From Fibrella aestuarina BUZ 2 (GTDB taxonomy: Bacteria > Bacteroidota > Bacteroidia > Cytophagales > Spirosomataceae), in the NCBI RefSeq assembly GCF_000331105.1, contig NC_020054.1, positions 4,129,477 to 4,193,476 of the forward strand: DNA of 64,000 nucleotides. The letters are read 5' to 3'. The translations under genes and the position numbers were made by a program. Positions 9,943 through 23,246 of this stretch are shown one piece after another. Every line of letters starts with the position of its first letter. The stretch's first letter is position 1. Under the pieces are notes generated by a model. It was not told where the DNA came from, ran no database searches, and worked only from the letters and a program-made list of their open reading frames with translations.

Positions 9943-10353
9943 ATGATACAGAACACGGAAACCCCCGATTTATACATTGGTCTTGGCAGTCTGATTTACG
10001 CGTTAGCCAAGGTTGACGGCAACTTTCAACTCGACGAAATGCAGACGGCTAAAGAAATTTTGGCCAAAGAGCCGCATGGCGAATTAGCCCTGTACGCGCT
10101 CATGCTTCGCGAAGAATACGACGAAACCGTAGAGGAGGCCTATGCCTTTGCGATGCGCCGGTTCAGCAGTCAGCGCGACCAGTTCGATAAGCCAACCCAA
10201 AAGCGATTTCTCGACCTCCTACAGCGCATCGCCAACGCCCACGATGATGTGTCGCGTAAGGAGCAGGCGCTGATCGACCGGTTTCGGCGCGACGCCCGCC
10301 GCCTGAGAGCACTGCCCAGCGGGCAGCCAAGTAGGCCAACTCCCGTTTCCTGA
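9943..10353 (+). CDS. TerB-like helical protein
   Basis: A 136-residue, all-helical, acidic protein. LIYALAKVDGNFQLDEMQTAKEIL resembles the first helices of the TerB/DUF533 fold, where the A-x-DG-x-x-x-x-E pattern binds metal in tellurite-resistance proteins. A second helical half (LLQRIANAHDDVSRKEQALIDRF) repeats the pattern, as in TerB domains. No other ter genes are nearby, so tellurite resistance is not implied. ATG 9943 is preceded by a 247-base gap after the MFS operon and is likely to have its own promoter. Confidence 0.6.
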   Translation: MIQNTETPDLYIGLGSLIYALAKVDGNFQLDEMQTAKEILAKEPHGELALYALMLREEYDETVEEAYAFAMRRFSSQRDQFDKPTQKRFLDLLQRIANAHDDVSRKEQALIDRFRRDARRLRALPSGQPSRPTPVS

Positions 10354-10366
10354 GCCAGCCTACCGT

Positions 10367-11257
10367 ATGACATGTTGCTTCGTTCAGTTAACCAGACTCA
10401 AGGCGGTCTGGCGGATTCTATGGTACAATTCATGGCACTTCCCGGTTAACAGGGCTGCTCCGAGACAGTCATCGGCCAGATGGCCACCCCCAAGCCGGCT
10501 CACTACCAATCTGTCACGATCAGTCCGGCTCGCGGCCGGGCTGGCTCTGGGCTGGGCGGCTACGCTTTCACCTGCGCTCGCCCAGCAAAACCTGTTCAAC
10601 ATCCCATCCTCGGATATCACCCGGAAAGGCAAGATTTTCTACCAGCACCAGATTAATCTGTATAACGATCGGTTCGAGTCGAAAGGGCATTTCGTGTATG
10701 GCTTGGGCAAAGGCTGGGACGCCGGCGTCAACGTGGTCGGCAAAGGGTTGGTGTTCAGTCCCCGGTGGGACGTTATCCACAACGACAAACTGACCTACGG
10801 CGCGCTATTCCCGGTGGTTATGGGTACGTTGCAAAAGCAACTGACCATCAGCCCCAGGTTCAACGTAAACATTGGCACGCAGGCGGGCACGAACATCAGC
10901 CGGTTTGAGTCGCGGCGGAAGCTGCACCATTTTACCTATGGCATGGCTTCTTACGAGTTTGCCCCTGGCCGCCGGATTATGGGTGGTACTTACGTCACAA
11001 ACAGAGCCTACGTTGGTCCCGGCAACAACCTTGGCCTGCTCCTGGGCTATGAGTGGCGCCTCACCGATAAGTGGTTTTTGATGGGCGACTGGCTATCGGG
11101 GCACAACGACACGGGTGTGGGCGTTGTTGGGGCCATGTTCTGGCCTTCACCACGCCTACAGCTGTGCGCAGGCGCCCTGATACCCAACCCCGGCACCCCC
11201 AAACCGCCAGGCCTCGTACTGGAAATCAACATCCTGGGCTGGGACGGATCGCACTGA
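10367..11257 (+). CDS. Probable outer-membrane/exported beta-rich protein
   Basis: The reading frame is 296 residues. A credible signal peptide (RLAAGLALGWAATLSPALAQQ) lies only at about residues 53-74, so the true start may be later than ATG 10367, but I see no good in-frame start codon between. The mature part is a run of short aromatic beta strands with Gly and Asn turns (GKIFYQHQINLYNDRF, FVYGLGKGWDAGVNVV, NNLGLLLGYEWRLTDKWFLMGDW), like small outer-membrane barrels. I do not recognise a named family. The start is 13 bases after the TerB-like gene, so the two probably share a transcript, which ends at the hairpin around 11307-11346. Confidence 0.6.
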   Translation: MTCCFVQLTRLKAVWRILWYNSWHFPVNRAAPRQSSARWPPPSRLTTNLSRSVRLAAGLALGWAATLSPALAQQNLFNIPSSDITRKGKIFYQHQINLYNDRFESKGHFVYGLGKGWDAGVNVVGKGLVFSPRWDVIHNDKLTYGALFPVVMGTLQKQLTISPRFNVNIGTQAGTNISRFESRRKLHHFTYGMASYEFAPGRRIMGGTYVTNRAYVGPGNNLGLLLGYEWRLTDKWFLMGDWLSGHNDTGVGVVGAMFWPSPRLQLCAGALIPNPGTPKPPGLVLEINILGWDGSH

Positions 11258-11306
11258 TCGCTGGTAGCGCCTGTTGACCCTGCCTAATGAGCTAAAGTAC
11301 ATGCGT

Positions 11307-11346
11307 AAGGCCCCGACTTTTGCCTATGTGCAGTGGTCGGGGCCTT
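11307..11346 (+). terminator. GC-rich 11-bp hairpin after the outer-membrane-like gene
   Basis: Perfect arms AAGGCCCCGAC (11307-11317) and GTCGGGGCCTT (11336-11346) with an 18-base loop, 50 bases after the stop. There is no long T run, so termination would rely on the strong stem; otherwise it is a structural hairpin. Confidence 0.55.
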
Positions 11347-11692
11347 CCTGGTTAATAGGGGTCACAGGCGGTAGGCACGATGGCAGCGTTTAAGAATATT
11401 ACTTGACAAAGTCTAAATAAGGACCCTGCTTCGTTGGCAAATTGTTATTTTTACAGAACTTTTATAATCAAATTCACAAGCACACGATCAACGAACGAAA
11501 ATTGGCCAGACGGGCTTTCAACCATACCCGCCATGTCGTATATTGCGTAGCTTTCATCACAAACATTCGTTAGTCTCATGACGTAATTGCTCCGTCGACT
11601 AACGCTCCAGACTCGCTTGTTGTCAATTTCGTAATTCAGTGTTGGCTCAGTCTGTTTGTTGATCTACCAACCTGCTAATCTGTTTATCGTTC
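11347..11692 (+). other. Non-coding leader upstream of gltB
   Basis: About 345 bases without a gene, noticeably more AT-rich than the flanks. It must contain the gltB promoter. A small stem GTTAGTC/GACTAAC is formed by 11569-11575 and 11597-11603, about 90 bases ahead of the start. A TATATTGC string at about 11539 is close to, but not a full match for, the Bacteroidota TAnnTTTG element. I see no recognised riboswitch. Confidence 0.4.
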
Positions 11693-16294
<4,602 letters not shown>

Positions 16295-16307
16295 TTTTCT
16301 GCCGCAA

Positions 16308-16344
16308 GCCTGAGGCTTCTATAGTTCGCCTCGAAGCCTCAGGC
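16308..16344 (+). repeat. Hairpin between gltB and gltD
   Basis: Perfect 12-bp inverted repeat GCCTGAGGCTTC (16308-16319) and GAAGCCTCAGGC (16333-16344) with a 13-base loop, starting 13 bases after the gltB stop. No T run follows. It may protect or partly terminate the gltB message, tuning the gltB to gltD ratio. Confidence 0.6.
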
Positions 16345-16393
16345 CTGCCTAGAAACAAACGTCAGCTACGTCATTTAATCACCTATTGATACA

Positions 16394-17884
16394 ATGGGAA
16401 AGCCTACCGGATTTTTAGAATTTACCCGCGAACTGCCTAAAAAGCGTGACGTAACGGAGCGGGTCCATGATTATAAAGAAATCGAGCAGCCGTTCAACGA
16501 GCGCCAGACGCAGCAGCAGGCGGCCCGGTGCATGGACTGTGGCACGCCCTTTTGCCACAGCGGCTGTCCGCTGGGCAACATTATTCCCGAGTTCAACGAT
16601 GCCGTGTACGAGCAGAATTGGGAATATGCCTGGGAGATCCTGTCGACGACCAACAACTTCCCCGAATTTACGGGCCGCATCTGCCCGGCGCCCTGCGAGT
16701 CGGCCTGCGTCCTGGGAATCAACAAGCCACCCGTGGCGATTGAGTTTATCGAAAAGTCAATTGCTGAAATTGCGTTTAAGAATGGCTACATTCAGCCGCA
16801 ACCGCCGCTGAAACGGACGGGCAAAACCATTGCCGTAGTCGGTTCGGGGCCAGCCGGTCTGGCGGCAGCGACGCAGTTGAACAAAGCGGGCCATACTGTC
16901 ACGGTCTTCGAACGGGCCGATCAGATTGGTGGGCTGCTGCGCTACGGTATCCCTGATTTCAAGCTCGAAAAATGGACCATTAGCCGCCGGCAGGCGGTGA
17001 TGGAGGCCGAGGGCATCACTTTCCGCACGGGTGTGAACGTGGGCGTCGACATCAAGGCGAAAGACCTACTGGCCAGCTTTGATCTGGTGATGCTCACGGG
17101 CGGCTCCACCGTTCCGCGCGATCTGCCCATTCCGGGCCGGGACCTGAAAGGCATTTACCCAGCGATGGAATTCCTGAGCCAGCAAAACAAGCGGGTGGCA
17201 GGGATTGCACTCGAAGTCGACCACCGGGGCGTTCCGTACGCCAATGGTGATTTGCAGGCGACGGGCAAAAACGTGGTCGTGATTGGGGGCGGTGACACGG
17301 GTTCCGACTGCGTGGGTACGTCGAACCGGCACGGTGCCACGAGCGTCACGCAGATTGAACTGATGCCGATGCCACCCAAAGAGCGCGCCGACAGCACGCC
17401 CTGGCCCCACTGGCCGATGATGCTGCGCACGAGCACCAGCCACGAAGAGGGCTGCGAGCGCCATTGGAGCATCAACACCAAAGCCTTCATCGGCGACGAA
17501 AATGGTAACCTGAAGGCGCTGCGCCTCGTTGATCTGGAATGGAAAAATGAAGGCGGCCGGATGCAGATGGTCGAAGTTCCGGGCACGGAGCGCGACGTTC
17601 CCTGCGAACTGGCCCTGCTGGCGGCGGGTTTCCTGCACCCCCAACACGACGGCCTGATCGCCGACCTCGGTCTGGAGCTGGACGAGCGGAAGAACGTGAA
17701 GACGAACAAATACCAGACGGTAACCAATCCGAAGGTGTTTGCCGCGGGCGATATGCGCCGAGGCCAATCGCTGGTGGTTTGGGCCATTTCGGAAGGCCGC
17801 GAAGCCGCCCGGGCCGCCGACTGCTACCTGATGGGCGAAAGCATGCTCGAAGCCAAATCCCAGTCGATGCTGGCCCTGGCCTAA
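16394..17884 (+). CDS. gltD: Glutamate synthase small subunit
   Basis: The 496-residue beta subunit of NADPH-dependent glutamate synthase, which passes electrons from NADPH via FAD to the large subunit. The N-terminal double Fe-S cysteine sets are visible (CMDCGTPFCHSGCPLGN and CPAPCESACVLG), followed by the FAD Rossmann motif VVGSGPAGLAAATQL, the conserved GGLLRYGIPDFKLEK and the NADPH loop VVIGGGDTGSDCVGTS. Length and motif order are normal. It ends just before a strong terminator. Confidence 0.97.
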   Translation: MGKPTGFLEFTRELPKKRDVTERVHDYKEIEQPFNERQTQQQAARCMDCGTPFCHSGCPLGNIIPEFNDAVYEQNWEYAWEILSTTNNFPEFTGRICPAPCESACVLGINKPPVAIEFIEKSIAEIAFKNGYIQPQPPLKRTGKTIAVVGSGPAGLAAATQLNKAGHTVTVFERADQIGGLLRYGIPDFKLEKWTISRRQAVMEAEGITFRTGVNVGVDIKAKDLLASFDLVMLTGGSTVPRDLPIPGRDLKGIYPAMEFLSQQNKRVAGIALEVDHRGVPYANGDLQATGKNVVVIGGGDTGSDCVGTSNRHGATSVTQIELMPMPPKERADSTPWPHWPMMLRTSTSHEEGCERHWSINTKAFIGDENGNLKALRLVDLEWKNEGGRMQMVEVPGTERDVPCELALLAAGFLHPQHDGLIADLGLELDERKNVKTNKYQTVTNPKVFAAGDMRRGQSLVVWAISEGREAARAADCYLMGESMLEAKSQSMLALA

Positions 17885-17905
17885 CGTACCTGGAGTTTCT
17901 TATTG

Positions 17906-17937
17906 AAAGCCGCTGGTCGATAACCAGCGGCTTTTTT
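17906..17937 (+). terminator. Rho-independent terminator of gltBD
   Basis: Arms AAAGCCGCTGGT (17906-17917) and ACCAGCGGCTTT (17923-17934) with a 5-base loop, followed by a T run through 17937. It lies 22 bases after the gltD stop. Confidence 0.9.
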
Positions 17938-18081
17938 GCTGGGTACGTTGCTATCCTGCCTCTATCCCCTGTATGTGTGCTCATAAAGCAAGATTGACGC
18001 TCTGTCAAACCCGCGCCCTGCCTGACCGGTTACTGAGTGAAGTAGCTGGCTTCTCCTCTGCTTATTTTACTCCTAATCCGT

Positions 18082-19008
18082 ATGCAAACCATTCTGGGTG
18101 CTGGCGGGGCCATTGCCGACGAATTGGCCCGCGAACTGCACCGGCACTACACCACCGACATTCGGCTGGTGAGCCGACATCCACAGCAGGTCAACGAGAC
18201 CGATCAACTAGTGACGGCCAACCTGCTCGATGCGGGGCAAACAGCCAAAGCCGTGGCCGGTAGCGAGATTGTCTACCTCACGGTTGGGTTGCCTCTCGAT
18301 ACGGCGCTGTGGCAAGCGCAGTTTCCGGTTATCATGCAGAACGTGATTGCCGCCTGCAAGCAACACCAAACGAAGCTGGTCTTTTTCGATAATACCTACA
18401 TGTACCCTCAAACGGGTGTGGTGCTAAGCGAGGATACGCCCTTTGCGCCTTACGGCCCGAAAGGCCGGGTACGTGCTCAGATCGCGCAACTACTCCTCAA
18501 CGAGATGGCGGCGGGGATGATGACGGCCGTTATCTGTCGCGCACCCGAATTTTATGGCCCCGGCAAGACCCAGAGTTTTACGAACTCGGCCGTGTTCAAC
18601 GCTATACGACACGAAAAGAAGCCCCGCATTTTCCTCCGCGACGATACGCTGCGCACGCTTATCTATGCCCCCGATGCCAGCCGGGCGATGGCGCTCATTG
18701 CCCATACACCTGAGGCCTATGGCCAAACCTGGCACCTCCCCTGCGACGACAACCGCCTGACGTACCAGCAACTGATCGCTACGGCGGAAGCGATCGTCGG
18801 GCGACCGATTCCCTACGATGTAGTGCCGCAATGGCAACTGAGCCTGCTGAGTCTGGTCAATAAACGCGTCCGCGAAACGGGTGAACTCCTGCCCCGCTAC
18901 CGGGTCGATAATGTCTTTGTCTCGGACAAGTTCAAGCGGCGTTTTCCGCAGTTCGCCGTCACCACGTACCCAGACGGGATCAGGGCGGTGCTGAGCGAGG
19001 TACGTTAG
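18082..19008 (+). CDS. NAD-dependent epimerase/dehydratase family protein
   Basis: A 308-residue extended-SDR-like protein. The N-terminal strand begins at once with a modified cofactor loop (MQTILGAGGAIADELARELH; GAGGAIA instead of GxxGxxG), then LVSRHP at the end of strand 2. FFDNTYMYPQ and YGPKGRVRAQIAQLL contain the active-site-like Tyr-xxx-Lys region in altered form (YGPKGR). IYAPDASRAMALIAH is typical of the NAD-epimerase C-terminal part. Substrate is unknown. It is monocistronic and ends in a bidirectional terminator shared with the maltose phosphorylase gene. Confidence 0.75.
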   Translation: MQTILGAGGAIADELARELHRHYTTDIRLVSRHPQQVNETDQLVTANLLDAGQTAKAVAGSEIVYLTVGLPLDTALWQAQFPVIMQNVIAACKQHQTKLVFFDNTYMYPQTGVVLSEDTPFAPYGPKGRVRAQIAQLLLNEMAAGMMTAVICRAPEFYGPGKTQSFTNSAVFNAIRHEKKPRIFLRDDTLRTLIYAPDASRAMALIAHTPEAYGQTWHLPCDDNRLTYQQLIATAEAIVGRPIPYDVVPQWQLSLLSLVNKRVRETGELLPRYRVDNVFVSDKFKRRFPQFAVTTYPDGIRAVLSEVR

Positions 19009-19017
19009 CCACCAATC

Positions 19018-19051
19018 AAAAGCGGGGATACCGTCCGGCATCCCCGCTTTT
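19018..19051. terminator. Bidirectional terminator between convergent genes
   Basis: Arms AAAAGCGGGGAT (19018-19029) and ATCCCCGCTTTT (19040-19051), a perfect 12-bp stem with A/T ends that give a T run on both strands. It sits between the stop at 19008 (+) and the stop at 19068 (-). Confidence 0.85.
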
Positions 19052-19067
19052 CTCCGCGCTGGTTTCG

Positions 19068-21392
19068 TTAGGCAGCGATCGCCTTGTGCGCGATCGTTTC
19101 CGCGCTGTCGGCACCGATCGTCACGGCTTCGCCATGCAGCGATAGCGTGATGGGTTGCGTCGAGAAGTTGGCCACCGTGGCATCCTGCTGTGTCACCGTG
19201 ATCTGGAGCAACGTACCCCGGAACCGAATCTTGAACGCCAGCGCCTCCCAGCCGTCGGGGCAATAGGGTGCCAGCACGATTTGGTCTTTTTCCACGCGCA
19301 GTCCGCCGAAGCCTTTTACCACCGCCAGCCACGTACCGGCCATGCTCGTAATGTGGCAGCCATCTTCCGTGTCGTTGTTGTAATCGTCGAGGTCGAGGCG
19401 GGCCGTGCGGAGGTACATCTCGTAGGCTTTCGCCTTCATACCCAGCTTCGACGCCTGAATGCTGTGGACGCAGGGCGACAGCGACGATTCATGCACGGTC
19501 ATCGGCTCGTAGAAGTCGAAGTTCCGGCGCAGTGTGTCGGTATCGAACTCATCCTCAAAGAAGTACAGCCCCTGCAACACATCGGCCTGTTTGATGAAGC
19601 ACGACCGCAGAATCCGGTCCCACGACCAGTGCTGATTCAGGGGTCGTTGTTCGGCCGGAATGTCCGAAACGGGCATCAGGTCTTTATCGAGGAAATCGCT
19701 CTGCTGCAAAAACACCTGCCGCTCGGGGTCGTAGGGGTAGTGCATCTTTTCGACGATGTCGGCGGCTTTAGCCAGTTCGGCGGTTTCATCGAAGTGGATA
19801 CGGGTGGCCAGCGCTTCGTAGGCCCCGGCATCCAGCCGTTTCACCGTCGCGACGGCCTCGGCGGTGTAACGCAGGGTCCAGGCGGCGATGTAGTTGGTGT
19901 ACCAGTTGTTGTTGACGTTGTTTTCGTACTCGTTCGGACCCGTCACGCCCAGCATCACATACTGCTGCTTGGCCTTTGACCAGTTGACGCGTTGCATCCA
20001 GAACCGGCTGATGCCAATGAGCACTTCCAGCCCGTATTGGGCCAGATACATTTCGTCGGCGGTGTAGCGCACATAGTCGTAGATGGCGTAGGCGATGGCC
20101 CCATTGCGGTGGATTTCTTCGAAGGTAATCTCCCACTCGTTGTGGCACTCTTCGCCGTTCATCGTCACCATCGGGTACAGGGCAGCGCCATCGGTAAAGC
20201 CCAGCTTCTGCGCGTTTTCGATGGCCTTTTGCAGGTGTTTGTGGCGGTACACCAATAGGTTTCGCGCCACCTGCTGATCGGCCGTAGCCAGGTAGAAAGG
20301 CAGGCAGTAGGCCTCAGTATCCCAGTAGGTCGATCCGCCGTATTTCTCGCCGGTGAAGCCTTTGGGGCCGATGTTCAGCCGTTCGTCTTTGCCAGTATAG
20401 GTCTGGTTGAGCTGGAAGATGTTGAACCGGATGCCCTGCTGCGCCGCCACATCACCGTCGATCCGAATGTCGTTCAGTTGCCACTTATCGGCCCAGGCCT
20501 GCTGCTGTTCGGCCAGCATCGTCTCGAAGCCTTTGGCTGAAATGCGCTGAATGTAGGCTTTGGCTTCGCGCAAAAGCTCATCAACGCCGTAATTCAGCGA
20601 CGACAGGTTCACGGCGTACTTGATCAGCACCGTTTCCTGCCCCTGCCGACAGTCGAGGGTGATGCGGTTGGCTACGTACTTTTCGTGCTTGATCGGCTGC
20701 GACTGGTAATCGACTTTCTCGCCGTTCTGCATCACCTCCACACACATACCCGTGGTGACGTGGAAGCCGGTTTTGCGGGTACAAAGTTCGATGTAGGCTT
20801 CGCCGTAGGCTGTTTCCTTGCGTACCTCGTCCCAGAACGTCTCGTCGTAGTTGGCGTCTTTGTTCCGAATGGCGCCATCGAGGTAGGGCGTAAACACAAT
20901 TTTGGCATCAGCCGTGATGGGCGTGATGCTGTAGCGGATGGCCCCGGCTTCGTCGTCGACGATCGAACAGAACCGCGTAGACCGCACGCGAAACTCGTGG
21001 CCGTTTTTCAGCGTAACCACAAACGACCGCTCCAGATAGCCCGCCTGCATATTAAGCACCCGGCGGAAATCGCGCACGGGGCAGGTATTCAGATCGAGCA
21101 CTTCATCGTTTATTTCAACGTCGATGCCGATCCAGTTGGTGGCGTTCAACACTTTGGCGAAATACTCGGGATACCCGTTTTTCCACCAGCCCACGCGGGT
21201 TTTGTCGGGGTAATACACCCCTGCTACGTAATTGCCCAGCAGGGTCTTTCCCGTAAATTTCTCTTCAAAGCTACCCCGACCGCCCATTTGGCCGTTGCCA
21301 AGGCTCATCAGGCTTTCGGTAATCTCGTTGAATTCGGGGTGAAACCCGTCTTCGACCACACACCAGGGGTCGTTCGTAATGTATTGTTTCAT
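19068..21392 (-). CDS. GH65 phosphorylase, probable maltose phosphorylase
   Basis: A 774-residue glycoside hydrolase family 65 enzyme. These split alpha-linked disaccharides with phosphate to beta-glucose-1-phosphate and glucose. The catalytic-acid region reads NGEECHNEWEITFEEIHRNG, almost the textbook maltose-phosphorylase pattern. Phosphate and sugar-site strings are also present (GGSTYWDTEAYCLPFYL and HESSLSPCVHSI). ATG 21392 (MKQYITNDPWCVVEDGF) starts the N-terminal beta domain; the longer frame upstream adds 33 unrelated residues. It follows the beta-phosphoglucomutase gene by about 100 bases on the same strand, and a secreted amylase lies a little further upstream. Kojibiose or trehalose phosphorylase activity is possible but less likely. 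Confidence 0.9.
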   Translation of the reverse strand: MKQYITNDPWCVVEDGFHPEFNEITESLMSLGNGQMGGRGSFEEKFTGKTLLGNYVAGVYYPDKTRVGWWKNGYPEYFAKVLNATNWIGIDVEINDEVLDLNTCPVRDFRRVLNMQAGYLERSFVVTLKNGHEFRVRSTRFCSIVDDEAGAIRYSITPITADAKIVFTPYLDGAIRNKDANYDETFWDEVRKETAYGEAYIELCTRKTGFHVTTGMCVEVMQNGEKVDYQSQPIKHEKYVANRITLDCRQGQETVLIKYAVNLSSLNYGVDELLREAKAYIQRISAKGFETMLAEQQQAWADKWQLNDIRIDGDVAAQQGIRFNIFQLNQTYTGKDERLNIGPKGFTGEKYGGSTYWDTEAYCLPFYLATADQQVARNLLVYRHKHLQKAIENAQKLGFTDGAALYPMVTMNGEECHNEWEITFEEIHRNGAIAYAIYDYVRYTADEMYLAQYGLEVLIGISRFWMQRVNWSKAKQQYVMLGVTGPNEYENNVNNNWYTNYIAAWTLRYTAEAVATVKRLDAGAYEALATRIHFDETAELAKAADIVEKMHYPYDPERQVFLQQSDFLDKDLMPVSDIPAEQRPLNQHWSWDRILRSCFIKQADVLQGLYFFEDEFDTDTLRRNFDFYEPMTVHESSLSPCVHSIQASKLGMKAKAYEMYLRTARLDLDDYNNDTEDGCHITSMAGTWLAVVKGFGGLRVEKDQIVLAPYCPDGWEALAFKIRFRGTLLQITVTQQDATVANFSTQPITLSLHGEAVTIGADSAETIAHKAIAA

Positions 21393-21493
21393 CGGTGGTT
21401 CGTGTTCATCACAGGTTGTATAACAGGGGTACGATTTACTGTTAGCCACTAAATCGTACACTTTAGACGGTAAACCGTCCTCATCCGCCACAG

Positions 21494-22165
21494 CTAATAC
21501 CCCAGCCCCTGCGCCTTATCGACGGCGGCGAGGAGCTCAGCGACGGTCAGGTGTTCGAGCGAGGGGACGACCAGATCGGCTTCGGTGAGCACGTCGGGCG
21601 TACCGATCCCCAGGGCAAACATGCCCGCCCGTTTGGCCGCTTCGATCCCCGCCACGGCATCTTCAAACACGATGCACTGCGCCGCAGGTACGTTTAGCTC
21701 ATCGGCTCCTTTCAGGAACACCTCGGGGTCGGGTTTGCTATTGGTGATTTTGGTGCCGTCGATGACGGCATCGAACAGACCAGTCATGCCCACGCGCTCC
21801 AGAATCAGCGGGGCGTTTTTCGACACCGACCCCAGCGCCGTCCGGATACCCGCCCGTTTGGTTTGTTCCAGAAAGGCATTCACACCGGGTAGAATGTCGG
21901 CCGGGGTCATCTGGTTGACCAGTTCGAGGTACCAGCTATTTTTCTGCGCGGCCAGAATCAGCTTTTGCTCCTCCGACAGCTTCACCCGGCCGAGGTCGAG
22001 AATCCGGTTGAGCGAGTCCATCCGGCTGACGCCCTTGAGCGTTTCGTTGAATTCGTGCGTAAAGTCGAAGCCAAGCGAGTTGGCCATCCGCCGCCACGCC
22101 TGATAATGAAACCCGGCCGTGTCGACCAGCACGCCGTCGAGGTCAAAGAGAAATGCGTTGATCAT
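21494..22165 (-). CDS. pgmB: Beta-phosphoglucomutase (HAD family)
   Basis: A 223-residue HAD phosphomutase that turns beta-glucose-1-phosphate into glucose-6-phosphate. The nucleophile Asp8 and acid/base Asp10 are in FLFDLDGVLVDTAGFHYQAW, the cap carries LKGVSRMDSL, and the motif II-IV strings are LGSVSKNAPLIL, KPDPEVFLKGADEL and IVFEDAVAGIEAAKRAGM. The partner of the GH65 phosphorylase immediately downstream, it completes entry of maltose glucose units into glycolysis without spending ATP on the phosphorylated half. Confidence 0.93.
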   Translation of the reverse strand: MINAFLFDLDGVLVDTAGFHYQAWRRMANSLGFDFTHEFNETLKGVSRMDSLNRILDLGRVKLSEEQKLILAAQKNSWYLELVNQMTPADILPGVNAFLEQTKRAGIRTALGSVSKNAPLILERVGMTGLFDAVIDGTKITNSKPDPEVFLKGADELNVPAAQCIVFEDAVAGIEAAKRAGMFALGIGTPDVLTEADLVVPSLEHLTVAELLAAVDKAQGLGY

Positions 22166-22174
22166 AAGTGTAAA

Positions 22175-22274
22175 GAGCGAATGAGCGAACGAATGAAAGC
22201 GTGATTATTGATGATGAACCCATCATGCCGGACTGGATAATCCGTCACTCTTTCACTCATTCGCTCGCTCACTC
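22175..22274 (-). terminator. Imperfect 25-bp hairpin, probable terminator of the deacetylase gene
   Basis: Arms at 22175-22199 and 22250-22274 pair at 20 of 25 positions; on the minus-strand RNA four of the five exceptions become G-U pairs. The outer arm begins two bases beyond the stop of the LmbE-type gene at 22277. Both arms are built from a GAATGAGC-like unit, so the hairpin may have grown from a short repeat. Confidence 0.55.
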
Positions 22275-22276
22275 AA

Positions 22277-23176
22277 TTAGTATCCGCTTGCCTTGAGCGA
22301 AGCGAACAGTTTTTTGAGGGTTTCGAGGCCGCCGGGGCCGTTGGCGGCGAAGTAATAAAAGGCTTCAACGTCGCCCCGGTGCATGGCCACGTTCATGTCG
22401 CCCGACTGCGACTTGTGCTCGGCCTTTACCCAGTCGGCTACAATCATATAGCTGTGTTTACCTGCCTCGCCAAACGTGTGCGACACGTCGACTTCGTAGA
22501 CAGGCGCGTTGGGCAGCACCTTGGTTTCGGGGTAACCTGGCAATTCACTGAACGAGAAGGTGGTGGCCCGGCTAAGCGTGCGACCGCCCAACACGATGGG
22601 CTTTTTCGACCCTTTGTAGCGCTGCACCGCCCGAATGGCCAGAATCGACGCCGTCTTGTGGTGGGCGTGTTGCTCAGTCGACGGCACCAGGCACAGAATA
22701 AGGTCATACTGTCCTTTATTCAGCACCTCATCCAGCTGCTTGTCGACTAACTCAATGTTCCAGCGGCGACCACCCAGATACGGCGAGGGATCGGTGGAAT
22801 AGAAATCATCGATCTGATCGAAGAAGTAGAAATTGGTAATGCCCATCACCTCGCCGGCTTTCATCAGCTCCTTTTTCCGAATAGCGGGTAGCGCCCGCCG
22901 CCCCACGGCCGAGTCGAGCAGATTCATGCCGTAATATTTGGACGCGATCATGCCGTTGTAGCCCCCCGACGCGTCGGTGACCAGCGCCAGGTCGGCCGAG
23001 CCACCCAGTTCCCGCACCAGCTTGAAGACCGTTACGGGAAACATGGTTTCGTCGTCAGGGTGTGCCGTCACGATCAACGTCCGCAGAGGCATCGAGGTGG
23101 TGGCTTTGGTCGCCTGAGCCTGACCCAACAGCGGCAGGAAAAGACAAAAGCAGAGTAAGCGAAGAGACACAATCAC
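22277..23176 (-). CDS. Secreted PIG-L/LmbE-type deacetylase
   Basis: A 299-residue protein with a signal peptide (MIVSLRLLCFCLFLPLLGQA) and the Zn-binding signature of the PIG-L/LmbE family, TAHPDDETMFPV; the second His region appears as EQHAHHKTASI. The family hydrolyses N-acetyl groups on sugars (GlcNAc-PI, mycothiol precursors, lincosamide steps). Export suggests it works on an extracellular glycan or glycoconjugate. It lies between the amylase and pgmB genes on the same strand, but a hairpin after its stop argues for a separate transcript end. Confidence 0.8.
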   Translation of the reverse strand: MIVSLRLLCFCLFLPLLGQAQATKATTSMPLRTLIVTAHPDDETMFPVTVFKLVRELGGSADLALVTDASGGYNGMIASKYYGMNLLDSAVGRRALPAIRKKELMKAGEVMGITNFYFFDQIDDFYSTDPSPYLGGRRWNIELVDKQLDEVLNKGQYDLILCLVPSTEQHAHHKTASILAIRAVQRYKGSKKPIVLGGRTLSRATTFSFSELPGYPETKVLPNAPVYEVDVSHTFGEAGKHSYMIVADWVKAEHKSQSGDMNVAMHRGDVEAFYYFAANGPGGLETLKKLFASLKASGY

Positions 23177-23246
23177 AATTCAGACGGCTATTTACGGGAC
23201 AAAGTTGGCCAAACGAAGCCGATTTTTAAACCAATCGGGCGTTCCG

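Noticed and set aside
9943..10353. Tellurite resistance gene
   Set aside because: Only TerB-like fold resemblance; no terC, terD or terE genes nearby.
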